Of a stretch of DNA of 64,000 nt, positions 48,406 through 57,051 are shown one piece after another. Within the stretch, counting starts at the first letter, position 1, and every line of letters begins with the position of its first letter. The position numbers and the translations under genes are program-made. The notes under the pieces are model-generated. The model was not told the DNA's origin. It ran no database searches and saw only the letters and a program-made list of their open reading frames with translations. The stretch is from Mycobacterium paraffinicum (GTDB taxonomy: Bacteria; Actinomycetota; Actinomycetes; Mycobacteriales; Mycobacteriaceae): assembly GCF_001907675.1 (NCBI RefSeq), contig NZ_MPNT01000027.1:14459-78458 (forward strand), read 5' to 3'.

Positions 48406-49771
48406 CGGACACAATTCAACGTTTCCGCGCGAAGTGTCGCAGAAACATCGGCTGAACTGCGCAAAGACACAGCGCTTCAGGGCGTGCCCGCGCGGTGGGC
48501 AACGCTCGGGCGAAGTTTGCCGGCCTCGACAGCGGGTGACCTTCGCCGACGCCGAGATGGTGCGCGGCCGCGTCGAAACACACGCTGCCCAGCTTGGCCT
48601 GCGGGGCGCCCGACGCCACGTACTGGCCGCGGTACTCAAGCTGCTGTGCGGCTGGAGCCGGATCACCGACGACCGGGTTGCGCTCGGGCAGCTCGTCGAA
48701 CTCATCGCCGCCGGCGGCGGCCGACGCTACGACCTCAAAACCGTCGGGCGGGCACTGGCGGCGTTGGCGGCCGACGGGTTGATCGTCTATCGGGCAGCCC
48801 AAGGCCGCAACACACGCGCGCTCGTGGCGATCAACGAGCAATTCACCGCTGATATTGCCGTGCTCGGCCGAGATCGCGACGGCCGGGTCATTACCTCCCA
48901 CACCCACTCCGACGCCGATTCGGTCACCTTTTCGCGGCGTCTTCCTTATAAGAACCAATCTCTCTACCCCCCTACCCCCCGGAACGACGAGCTGCCCAAC
49001 AGCTCCCGGCCGGTTGAGGTCGAGGTATCCACCGACGAGCTACGCCAGGTGCTGGCCGGCCTGCCCGAGGTGCTGGCGCGGCTGCCCAAACACCTGCGGT
49101 TCATGCTGGGCGCGCAGATCCAAAACCGGCTGGCCGCAGGGTGGTTACCCGAGCAGATCCTCGACAGACTGTGCCAGCCCATGCCCGCGGATCTGCAGCG
49201 GCCCTGGCGCCTAGCGCTGTGGCGGTTGCACCACAACGTGCCAGGTGCCGGACCGCGGTTGCGGCCCTTGCAGCGCGCCTGGGAACAGCGCGCGCGCTGC
49301 GAGGCTCGCGAGGCGCAGGACCGCACCACTGCGCACTGGTATGCCCAAGTCGCGGCGGTCACCAGCCCGGCCGCACGCGCCGAGCTCCTGCAAGCACACG
49401 AGGTGAAATTCGGCCGCGCGGTAGACCCAATGGCGGCATTGGCCGCGGCGGGACGGCGGGTCAATCGGCTGTTCCCGCAGATGCCTCTGGCGGCGGCTTT
49501 GACCCACTGGGCGGACGAAATCCTGGCCCGCTCCGAGGCGGACCCCGTTGCGGTCGACGGTGTTTCGACTGCGGCCACGATCGGCACCGACCTGCTGATG
49601 GACCTGGCGATCAGCGGGGGCTGCCAATGCATGCTGTGCGGTTCGCACCGGGCCACCATGCGCCCCGAGCTGCCGCTGAAATCGATGGTGTGTGATCAGT
49701 GCTGGCCCGTGATCGCTGCCGAGCTCGCCGGCGACGGCGACCACGGCCACGACGAGTGGGTGGCCGCATGA
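48374..49771 (+). CDS. probable plasmid replication initiator (Rep)
   Basis: A 465-aa protein. Residues 60-150 form a winged helix (RVETHAAQLGLRGARRHVLA, then LKTVGRALAALAADGLIVYR). A helical middle follows, and the C-terminus holds a zinc knuckle (CQCMLCGSH with VCDQC). Its position, after the iteron array and immediately before dnaB with an ATGA overlap, supports an initiator or helicase loader. GTG at 48374 has GGGAGA upstream; a GTG at 48353 is the alternative. Confidence 0.6.
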   Translation: MTSSSQGSSYPGHNSTFPREVSQKHRLNCAKTQRFRACPRGGQRSGEVCRPRQRVTFADAEMVRGRVETHAAQLGLRGARRHVLAAVLKLLCGWSRITDDRVALGQLVELIAAGGGRRYDLKTVGRALAALAADGLIVYRAAQGRNTRALVAINEQFTADIAVLGRDRDGRVITSHTHSDADSVTFSRRLPYKNQSLYPPTPRNDELPNSSRPVEVEVSTDELRQVLAGLPEVLARLPKHLRFMLGAQIQNRLAAGWLPEQILDRLCQPMPADLQRPWRLALWRLHHNVPGAGPRLRPLQRAWEQRARCEAREAQDRTTAHWYAQVAAVTSPAARAELLQAHEVKFGRAVDPMAALAAAGRRVNRLFPQMPLAAALTHWADEILARSEADPVAVDGVSTAATIGTDLLMDLAISGGCQCMLCGSHRATMRPELPLKSMVCDQCWPVIAAELAGDGDHGHDEWVAA

Positions 49772-51162
49772 CCGATCTCGAGATGCCCATGCAGAGCCGC
49801 GGCCGACAGCGCGTGCAGGCCTACACCGAGCTCGACGATCGGCGCCAGCCCCCGCAGGATCTCGACGCGGAGCAGTCGGTGCTGGGCGGGATGCTGTTGA
49901 GCAAGGACGCCATCGCCGACGTGTTGGAAAAGCTGCGGCCGGGTGACTTCTACCGGCCAGCCCACCAGAGCATCTACGACGTGATCTTGGACCTGTACGG
50001 CCGCGGTGAACCCGCCGACGCCGTGACGGTGGCCGCCGAACTTGACCGGCGCGCTGTGCTGGCCCGGGTTGGTGGTGCGCCGTATCTGCACACGCTGATC
50101 TCCACGGTGCCCACCGCCGCGAACGCTGGCTACTACGCCGGGATTGTCGCCGAAAAGGCCGTGTTGCGCCGCCTGGTGCAGGCCGGGACCCGGGTGGTGC
50201 AGTACGGCTACGCCGGCGCGGACGGCGCCGACATCGCCGAGGTAGTCGATCGAGCCCAAGCCGAGGTCTATGACGTCACCGAGGACCGCACCTCCCAGGA
50301 CTACGCGCCGCTGGGCGACCTCATCCAAGACACCATGGACGAGATCGACGCTATCCAGTCCCGTGGCGGACTGACCCGCGGTGTTCCCACCGGGTTCGCT
50401 GAACTTGATGAACTCACCACCGGCTTACACGGTGGACAGATGGTCATCGTGGCGGGCAGGCCCGGCCAGGGAAAGTCAACTCTGGCACTAGATTTCATGA
50501 GATCCTGCTCCATCCGCCACAACAGGGCCAGCGTCATCTTCAGCCTGGAGATGAGCAAGTCAGAGATCGTAATGCGGCTGCTGTCAGCAGAAGCACGGAT
50601 CAAGTTGGCCGACATGCGCTCTGGGCGCCTCAGCGACGACGACTGGACCAAAATGGCGCGACGCATGGGGGAAATCAACGATGCACCACTGTATATCGAT
50701 GATTCGCCGAATTTGACCATGATGGAGATCCGCGCCAAGGCCCGCCGGCTCAAACAGAAGACCGATCTCGAGCTGATCGTGGTGGACTATCTGCAGCTGA
50801 TGACCTCAGGCAAGCGAGTCGAATCCCGCCAGACTGAAGTGGCCGAATTTTCCCGCAGCCTCAAGCTGATGGCCAAAGAACTCGATGTCCCGGTGGTCGC
50901 CGTCAGCCAGCTCAACCGCGGGCCCGAACAACGTACCGACAAAATCCCGCAGCTATCAGACCTCCGCGAAACCGGTCAATTGGAACAGGACGCCGACATG
51001 GTCATCCTTATTCACAGACCCGACGCCTACGATCGGGACAGCCCTCGAGGTGGCGAAGCGGACCTGATCGTCGCCAAACAGCGAAATGGTCCTGCCCCAA
51101 GAACTTTGACAGTGGCGAGCACCCTGCACATGTCAAGTTTTCGCGACCTGCCGCGCTGCTGA
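49768..51162 (+). CDS. dnaB: replicative DNA helicase DnaB
   Basis: A 464-aa DnaB. The N-terminal domain begins at LDAEQSVLGGMLLSKDAIAD; the RecA-type domain has Walker A AGRPGQGKST (Lys236), IVVDYLQLM as Walker B and SQLNRGPEQR. I judge it very close to the mycobacterial chromosomal DnaB, but it has no intein and a slightly different end (TLHMSSFRDLPRC). Translation is coupled to the Rep-like gene. It would be the plasmid's own replicative helicase. Confidence 0.93.
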   Translation: MTDLEMPMQSRGRQRVQAYTELDDRRQPPQDLDAEQSVLGGMLLSKDAIADVLEKLRPGDFYRPAHQSIYDVILDLYGRGEPADAVTVAAELDRRAVLARVGGAPYLHTLISTVPTAANAGYYAGIVAEKAVLRRLVQAGTRVVQYGYAGADGADIAEVVDRAQAEVYDVTEDRTSQDYAPLGDLIQDTMDEIDAIQSRGGLTRGVPTGFAELDELTTGLHGGQMVIVAGRPGQGKSTLALDFMRSCSIRHNRASVIFSLEMSKSEIVMRLLSAEARIKLADMRSGRLSDDDWTKMARRMGEINDAPLYIDDSPNLTMMEIRAKARRLKQKTDLELIVVDYLQLMTSGKRVESRQTEVAEFSRSLKLMAKELDVPVVAVSQLNRGPEQRTDKIPQLSDLRETGQLEQDADMVILIHRPDAYDRDSPRGGEADLIVAKQRNGPAPRTLTVASTLHMSSFRDLPRC

Positions 51163-51406
51163 ATGTCGTCGATGATCGCAAGGTCTGAAAGCTCATTGAA
51201 TGTGGCCACCTTGCCCGCAGCGCGGCCCCTTCACTGCCGCAGCGGCAAAAACCTGACAGCCGTCATCCCCATGCAGTGCGGTAACTATCGACGGTGTCCG
51301 TTCAGGCTGTTACGATCCGGCCAGATCAGGCCACGATCGGCTAATAGATTGTGCTACAGCTGATTCGGAGCACGGATAATGTCGACGGCAGCGCTATCAG
51401 CCCCAG

Positions 51407-52393
51407 ATGACACCCGAGAGACGGAATACGAGAACTGAGAAACCCGTGACACTCCTTGATGACGAAACCCCAACCCGTATCGGGGCTGGCACCGCCGAGC
51501 ACCCGCGGCCCATTTCTTCTTGGCCCGGCCCAGCGCGCGCAGAGCCCACGCTGAATGCCAAGACTTCACGGACTGTCACCGACAGCGAGGTCGTCAAGCC
51601 CGATGACACGCGGAGCCACGCAGTCTGGTTCTTCTGGATGTGGCTGCTGTTCGCCACCGTGGTTTCCATCGGCGGCAACGTGATTCATGCATGGATGACT
51701 GCACCGGCTCCCCACCTGAAGCTGCTCGCCGCCACCGCGGCCGCCGTCCCGCCCGCGATCCTGCTTGGCTCGACACACTCGGTAGCTCTGTTGATCAAGA
51801 ACCGTCGACACGGCTACCGCCGCGTCGACGCGGCCGTCCTAGGCGCGGCCCTGTTGTTGATGGCGGGCGTCGCCGGCTGTGCATTCGCGATGTCGTTCGT
51901 TTCTCTGCGGGACCTCATGATTCTGGTCGGTATGAGCGCACGTACAGCGTGGCTGTGGCCGATCGGGGTCGACATGTCGCTGATCTGCTCCACTTTGGCG
52001 CTCCTCACTCTGGCCTCGCCACCTAACGGCCGTGAGGGCGTCGATGTGCCGGCAGGTGTGACGGTGCCGCGCTCGCCGGGCCCTGCCCCTGTCAGTAGCG
52101 GCCCGCAGACACAGGCCGAGCGGCGCCTTTGGTGGGAATCCATCGCCTCCGTCGTACGGGAGCAGAACAACGACGTGCGCAAGATCAGTGAGATCCCCGC
52201 ACCGCAACTCGCCGAGATCCTGCACCGCCTCTACGACAAGAAAGATTCCAAACGAGCGGTGTGCGCTGAATATGACCTGCACCACCGCGACGTGCGTACC
52301 ATCACACACACAGCTGAAGAGGTGTTCGCCCGGCTCGCCGTCATCTCGGTGACCGATGGGCGCAACCAAAATCAGCACGCAAACGCGATGTGA
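51407..52393 (+). CDS. DUF2637 membrane protein (Spd-like)
   Basis: A 328-aa protein with a disordered N-terminus (1-70), four membrane segments between about residues 72 and 205 (WFFWMWLLFATVVSIGGNVI, then AAVLGAALLLMAGVAGCAFA), and a cytoplasmic C-terminus with an HTH-like stretch (AVCAEYDLHHRDVRTITHTA). DUF2637 proteins are common on actinobacterial plasmids and linked to spread. The 244 bases before it hold promoter-like TACGAT and GATAAT boxes only. Confidence 0.8.
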   Translation: MTPERRNTRTEKPVTLLDDETPTRIGAGTAEHPRPISSWPGPARAEPTLNAKTSRTVTDSEVVKPDDTRSHAVWFFWMWLLFATVVSIGGNVIHAWMTAPAPHLKLLAATAAAVPPAILLGSTHSVALLIKNRRHGYRRVDAAVLGAALLLMAGVAGCAFAMSFVSLRDLMILVGMSARTAWLWPIGVDMSLICSTLALLTLASPPNGREGVDVPAGVTVPRSPGPAPVSSGPQTQAERRLWWESIASVVREQNNDVRKISEIPAPQLAEILHRLYDKKDSKRAVCAEYDLHHRDVRTITHTAEEVFARLAVISVTDGRNQNQHANAM

Positions 52394-52466
52394 GGCGGAC
52401 GCGCTCGCCGGAAGTCGGACAACGGCACCGGGCGGCCAGATGGGCGCGACGCTGGAAGCGGCGAGC

Positions 52467-53444
52467 CTAAGGACCAGCGATCATGCTCGGCATGATCGGC
52501 CCTAAACCAGAGTTTCCGCCTGTGGCAACGCCATTGAGGAAGCTGAACTGAAAGCCGCAGTCGTCGGGCATGTAGAAATGGACGCTAGGATTCGCCGCAG
52601 ACAGTGTCGCTATTTGTGGCAGGGTCATCGGCTCCCATGGGCCCCGGTACGGTGGCGGGCTGATGCCGGCAAGAGACCCTGTGTTGACGCCACCGAGCTC
52701 GCCGGTGATCTCGTTGGGAGCCTTCGGGCCCCAGACGTTCAAATTGACCGGGGTCCGAGTCCACTTCTCGCCTTCGTAGGTGTACTGCACCCACTGTTGC
52801 TTGTTACCGGTGGCGGGATCGATGCGCGTGTAGTTGGTCCAGTCCTCACCAGAAATACGGAACTTGTACTGATTCTCCAGGTGCGCGGCCGGTGCGGAGC
52901 TGGCGTCGGCCCACGTATTGCCGCCGGGGGAGTAAAAGCCTGAGGGTCCGCCCTCGAGGTAGGGATTCGGAAATTTGCGGTGTCCAGTCCAAGGCGGCGG
53001 CGGCTCTTTGCCGACGTATGGAGGCGGAACGACATCCTCCCATCGACCAAACCGCTGGTCGCCGACAAACGGGTTCCTTGGGTCGATGGCAGGCTTCGGC
53101 AAGTCCGGATTGTCGCTTTGGTCCTTCGAATCCACCGGAACAAACTTATTGTCCAGGGCGTCAGCACCGTCTTTGTCGGTCTTGGTGTAGGTGGCTGTGT
53201 GTTCGGTGAAGCGCTGCGAGTAGGTGGTGAAGTCAGCGACCTTGGCTTGCAGTGGTCCGTCGGCTTTTGCCAGGCCGGCAGCAATGCCGACGGCAGTGGG
53301 ATATCCCATTGGCCCATGAGTTGCAGCGATACGCTGCACCTCGGCAGCCGCCTGCGGTGAAATCTGGCCCGCGCGAGTCGCCAACTCAGAATAGGCGTCA
53401 GCGAAGCGCAGCAAATCACCTGGATTCACATTCAACTCAGCCAT
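52467..53444 (-). CDS. ESX-targeted protein with unknown C-terminal domain
   Basis: A 325-aa protein. Residues 1-90 repeat the EspC-like domain of the genes at 18061 and 25377 (VNPGDLLRFADAYSELATRA; THGPMGYPTAVG) with the signal YTKTD at the same place (Y86-D90). The C-terminal 200 residues are Pro/Trp/Tyr-rich at first, then folded (QYKFRISGEDWTNYTRIDPA, then VHFYMPDDCGFQFSFLNG). No family recognised. GGGGGTGAC precedes the ATG. Last gene of a leftward group from 55865. Confidence 0.75.
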   Translation of the reverse strand: MAELNVNPGDLLRFADAYSELATRAGQISPQAAAEVQRIAATHGPMGYPTAVGIAAGLAKADGPLQAKVADFTTYSQRFTEHTATYTKTDKDGADALDNKFVPVDSKDQSDNPDLPKPAIDPRNPFVGDQRFGRWEDVVPPPYVGKEPPPPWTGHRKFPNPYLEGGPSGFYSPGGNTWADASSAPAAHLENQYKFRISGEDWTNYTRIDPATGNKQQWVQYTYEGEKWTRTPVNLNVWGPKAPNEITGELGGVNTGSLAGISPPPYRGPWEPMTLPQIATLSAANPSVHFYMPDDCGFQFSFLNGVATGGNSGLGPIMPSMIAGP

Positions 53445-53661
53445 GTCACCCCCGTGTTACTCGGCTGCCAGCAAGACACCTACCAGCGAATCCTCTGAGC
53501 GTACCGCTATGGGCGGATATAGGGTACACAACAGGTGGCCGCGCCCGCGCAGCTAACTCTCGATGCGCGGCCCTTGCGGCACCGGCTGCACCGAGTGATA
53601 GTTGCGCGCCAGCAGTCGAACGTACTCTGCTTGAACGGCATCCGATGTGTCGAACGGCGGG

Positions 53662-54081
53662 TTAGGTGTGGGTGCCTTGGCTCTGTGCCGGCGGGTTGAT
53701 CCATGGATAGGTGACTGCGAGGTATTCGTCGCGCGAAACAACGAGAGTGGGCGCAGGCGTCGACATATCGACATAGTTATGGCCCGCGCGACCCTTCTCA
53801 CTCAAAACCGCTAAGTCAAGCGAGATCTCGTCCGCTTTCGCAGGATCGAGTCGCCATGTTACGTGCGTTGGGGTAAGGCTGATATCAGCTTCGCCGGCAC
53901 AGATGACGAAATCGTGCGTTACGCCGTCATGCTCGAGGCGCGACGACTTTCGTTGCATAGCGTCGTTGAGTGTGGCGCGGAAAGTGTCGAGGCCAGGTCC
54001 ATCCAGAGTCAGCAGCACCGCATCATGCCCGTAATCGAATCGGGGCAGATAGTTCACGCGAATTACGTTCATGGACATCAC
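53662..54081 (-). CDS. hypothetical protein, possible immunity protein
   Basis: A 139-aa soluble beta-rich protein (RVNYLPRFDYGHDAVLLTLD, then HVTWRLDPAKADEISLDLAV). It lies between two ESX-type effector-like genes. Size and position fit an immunity protein, but no family is recognised. An ATG three codons later is an alternative start. Confidence 0.55.
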   Translation of the reverse strand: MMSMNVIRVNYLPRFDYGHDAVLLTLDGPGLDTFRATLNDAMQRKSSRLEHDGVTHDFVICAGEADISLTPTHVTWRLDPAKADEISLDLAVLSEKGRAGHNYVDMSTPAPTLVVSRDEYLAVTYPWINPPAQSQGTHT

Positions 54082-54168
54082 GGACCTTTGGGGGCTGTCG
54101 TCATTGAATGATATCGAGATGCGAAGACAAGGCCGGTGATGCCTGAGTTCTTCATAGGGGAGTGCGGC

Positions 54169-54768
54169 TCACAGTCTCGGATCGTGTGGGCGGTCGATGC
54201 TGGCGAGAAGCGATCGAAACAGGTTTTCAGTCAGTGCGGCGCACTCCTCGGCTAAGGAAGGCTGGGCGTCGGCGCCGACGACGACGGCCTGTTCGATGAG
54301 CGCTCCGCCTGCGGCGCTGTTGACGACGTAGTTGTTGAATTGACCGAGCACCTGGCGGTTACCGGTGGTGAGGTTGCCCGAGGCTCGGGTGCCGATGATT
54401 CCGTATTGCGGCGGTATGTCGAGAGGCTGTGCGCTGATGTCGGTTGCTTGACTGTCTCGCAAGATGCGGTCGGCGTTGCGTAGGACAAGCGCTGCTGGCA
54501 CCGCGCCCGGTACCCGGTACAGGTTGAGGACTTCGCAGCTATCCCAGTGGTTGGTGCTGTTCAGGCGGCGAAGCAGCACTCGAGTCACCGCGGCACCGTC
54601 AGCGTCGGCGATGGTCCACGCGCAGGGGACGGTGAGTGCTGGCAACCAGAGGTGCAGGTGTGCTGTGGTCACGCGTTGCAAGGGCCCGATGTATTGGGCA
54701 ATTTCTTGTGCCAGCGACGACACGGCGGTGGGGTCAAACGCCGTCGGCATGGCGGCATCGCCGGTCAT
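54169..54768 (-). CDS. hypothetical protein coupled to effector-like gene
   Basis: A 199-aa protein starting 1 base inside the previous gene's end (4-base overlap). Sequence is alpha/beta (VTTAHLHLWLPALTVPCAWT, then VNSAAGGALIEQAVVVGADA), with no signal peptide. Coupling to the 366-aa gene suggests a partner role such as chaperone or immunity. Confidence 0.55.
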   Translation of the reverse strand: MTGDAAMPTAFDPTAVSSLAQEIAQYIGPLQRVTTAHLHLWLPALTVPCAWTIADADGAAVTRVLLRRLNSTNHWDSCEVLNLYRVPGAVPAALVLRNADRILRDSQATDISAQPLDIPPQYGIIGTRASGNLTTGNRQVLGQFNNYVVNSAAGGALIEQAVVVGADAQPSLAEECAALTENLFRSLLASIDRPHDPRL

Positions 54769-55865
54769 GCGATGGCCACCGCGCCCAGGAGGAGCAACAG
54801 GAGTAGTCCGCCGCCGGCTGCCTCGGTTTCGGCGGGACTAGGCGGTGGCACGTTGATGTGTGGCGGGCTGATGTGGGGGATCAGGCTGGGCCCTGGCGGC
54901 GAGGCGGATGCCGGGGGCGGCGCCGGCATGGTGGCGCCGGGGAACGGTGCCAGCAACGGGTTCTGTGGTGGTCCGATCACGCCCGGTGGCGCGGGTGCAT
55001 TCGGATTGAGTAGCCACGGCGGCAGTTCGGAGATGATTGAGGGGCCGCGGACCGGAGGTTGGCCATCAATGGGGATGTTTTCCCAGTCAGAGCCTGGCCC
55101 GGGGCGGGGTTTGTAATCCCAGTGGGGGCTGTGCTGCCATTCGTCGCCCGGGTAGTAGCGCCACTCTCCGCCATTTTGGTCGTAGAGGCTTCGTCCTCCT
55201 CGTGCCACCGCGCTAGGACGGCTCGCAGGCCCTTCTGTTAGCGGGCCCTCGACGGGCGGCCGCATGCCCTCAGGGGGGAGGCCTTCGACTGGCGGCTTAG
55301 GCGGGGGAGGTGGCGACGGATCTTGCTTGAACGTGTGGTCGACCGCCTGCACACGCGGTGTCGATCCTTGTTCCCCCGCGGCGGCTGCGCGTGCGCCTAA
55401 CGCTTGCTCGGCCTCCGCGGCTTGTTCCACAATAGAGGCAGCCTTGGCTTGGTGATCGTTGATGCGGCCCAGGATCTCTGCTTGACCTGCCGGCGAATTC
55501 GGGTCGGGGATAGCGCCGACCTCGGAAGCCTCGAGCCGGGCGTTTGCATCGATAGCCCTGGCACCTTCCACGTTGATCCGACGGCTCTCGTCGGTGATAG
55601 AGGCCCAGGTAGCGTGAGAACGCGCGGCGCCGTCCAGGACGAGGTGATCGGCTTTTGTGGCGGTGGTGTAGGAAGCGGCTACGGCGGTTGAGAACCGCAA
55701 CCCGATCACCTGGGCGCGCGTGTCTTGGGTCCCGTGGCTGAGCGTGCGCGCGTAGCTACTCAGGTCGCCAAATCCGCCGCCGTCGACGGGAGTGGAACCG
55801 AACAATTCGAAATAGCGACGATGCTGTTCTTGTGACAGCATCTCCAGCTGCTCGATGGCATCCAC
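54765..55865 (-). CDS. effector-like protein, N-domain family 2, C-terminal membrane tail
   Basis: A 366-aa protein. Residues 1-165 form a helical domain shared with the gene at 58408 (QEQHRRYFELFG; IGLRFSTAVAASYTTATKAD; IPDPNSPAGQAEILGRI). A Pro-rich linker follows, then an aromatic module (SLYDQNGGEWRYYPGDEWQH, SPHWDYKP), a long Pro stretch and a C-terminal hydrophobic tail (GGGLLLLLLLGAVAIA). The shared N-domain with a different C-terminus recalls polymorphic toxins. No YxxxD signal is evident. Confidence 0.65.
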   Translation of the reverse strand: MDAIEQLEMLSQEQHRRYFELFGSTPVDGGGFGDLSSYARTLSHGTQDTRAQVIGLRFSTAVAASYTTATKADHLVLDGAARSHATWASITDESRRINVEGARAIDANARLEASEVGAIPDPNSPAGQAEILGRINDHQAKAASIVEQAAEAEQALGARAAAAGEQGSTPRVQAVDHTFKQDPSPPPPPKPPVEGLPPEGMRPPVEGPLTEGPASRPSAVARGGRSLYDQNGGEWRYYPGDEWQHSPHWDYKPRPGPGSDWENIPIDGQPPVRGPSIISELPPWLLNPNAPAPPGVIGPPQNPLLAPFPGATMPAPPPASASPPGPSLIPHISPPHINVPPPSPAETEAAGGGLLLLLLLGAVAIA

Positions 55866-56000
55866 GAGAGAGCGCCCTCCTCCGCCGCGCCTGCGGTGCG
55901 TGGAGTAAACCTACCAACTGCGCGAGCTTGCTGAGCTGCAGTTCTGCAACAGTGGCGGGCGGCGGCCCGGCGCGGCGGTCAGGGGCGGGTGCTGGGGCCA

Positions 56001-56621
56001 TTACGCGCCTGTAGCTGGCGGCTCGAGATCTAGAACGGTTGACAGTGTCTGGGTCCACCAGCGCAGTTGGCGGCGGTGGCTTGCGTCGGGTTCCTTGATG
56101 CCTGCGGTGCGTCGAAAGTCAGCACCGTAGACGGGTTCGGTGGCCAGCGCCTGGTGCAGGGCGGCGACGGCGAGACGGGTGTCCTCGCGGGCGGGGCGCC
56201 GGCCCCCGGCCTTGCGACGGGCGGCGTGGAGCGCATCAACGACCGGTTCCAGGATGCCGCCGCTGTGATCGCGCCATCCTGCGCCGTGAAGGGCCATCGC
56301 GAGCTCGCCGTAGCCGGCGGCGTAGACCGCGGCAATACGGTCCACCAGCTGAGGTATCTGCGCGCCGGCGCGCAACCAATCCTGGGTGGCGTCCTCGACG
56401 GCAGCGCGGACCCGGTCGCTGCTGTGACGTAGCAGAGCGTCAAGAAGGCCTTCGCGGCTACCGAAGTGATGGTTGACGCCTGCGTCGGTTATGCCAACGC
56501 GGTCGGCGACGGCGCGTACTTCGATCGCCCGCGGACCGGCCGCGATCAGCAACTCCTCAGCGGCATCGAGGATTAACGCCTTAGTCTCCTCGGGGTGGCG
56601 GCGTTTTCGAGGTGATGACAT
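56001..56621 (-). CDS. TetR-family transcriptional regulator
   Basis: A 206-aa TetR protein. The HTH is at residues 8-55 (RRHPEETKALILDAAEELLI, then RAVADRVGITDAGVNHHFGS). The C-terminal helical domain binds an unknown ligand. ATG at 56621 is chosen over the upstream ATG (56648), which lies next to the operator. Two matching palindromes upstream are probably its binding sites. It faces a tRNA gene, not an obvious target gene. Confidence 0.88.
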   Translation of the reverse strand: MSSPRKRRHPEETKALILDAAEELLIAAGPRAIEVRAVADRVGITDAGVNHHFGSREGLLDALLRHSSDRVRAAVEDATQDWLRAGAQIPQLVDRIAAVYAAGYGELAMALHGAGWRDHSGGILEPVVDALHAARRKAGGRRPAREDTRLAVAALHQALATEPVYGADFRRTAGIKEPDASHRRQLRWWTQTLSTVLDLEPPATGA

Positions 56622-56634
56622 GCAACAGATCATA

Positions 56635-56679
56635 CCTTGACGCATCAAGGACTAGACGCTACACTTTGATGTGTCAAGG
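56635..56679. promoter_or_regulatory. twin TetR operators
   Basis: CCTTGACGCATCAAGG (56635-56650) and CTTTGATGTGTCAAGG (56664-56679) both read TTGA-N4-TCAA with extended arms, 29 bp centre to centre, directly upstream of the tetR start. Confidence 0.75.
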
Positions 56680-56694
56680 TAAAAAAGTACGAAT

Positions 56695-56767
56695 GCCTCC
56701 GTAGCTCAGTTGGTAGAGCAGCTGACTTTTAATCTGCGGGTCCGGAGTTCGAGTCTCCGCGGGGGCA
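56695..56767 (+). tRNA. tRNA-Lys (UUU), anticodon-stem mismatch
   Basis: A 73-nt cloverleaf without encoded CCA. The acceptor stem is GCCTCCG / CGGGGGC with one T-G pair, the D-loop GTAGCTCAGTTGGTAGAGC and the T-arm GGTTCGA-type. The anticodon loop CTTTTAA (56726-56732) gives TTT (56728-56730). The anticodon stem GCTGA/TCTGC has a T-T mismatch in its middle pair; TCAGC would pair perfectly. Likely a mobile-element or decaying copy. Confidence 0.85.
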
Positions 56768-57051
56768 CAGGGGGGCGCGAAGGTGGCAGCCGCTGATGAT
56801 GATGGGGGTGTGGGCACCCCGAGCGGCTGGTGCCTTACCACCCACATCCGTAAGGGCGCATTGGGACCGCGTCCGTATTGCTGAACGCGAGGCGTCCAGC
56901 CAAGTCGTCGGCAACCTGCGGGGCGCGCAGGGGACGACTGGCACTACGAATAGCATTGGTATTCGCCGACGCCGGTCAAACGCCAGGCACGGCCTGAACC
57001 CCACAGTCCGCGATCTTTAGCATCGGGGCGCGACGGGGCATCGCTGTCGAA

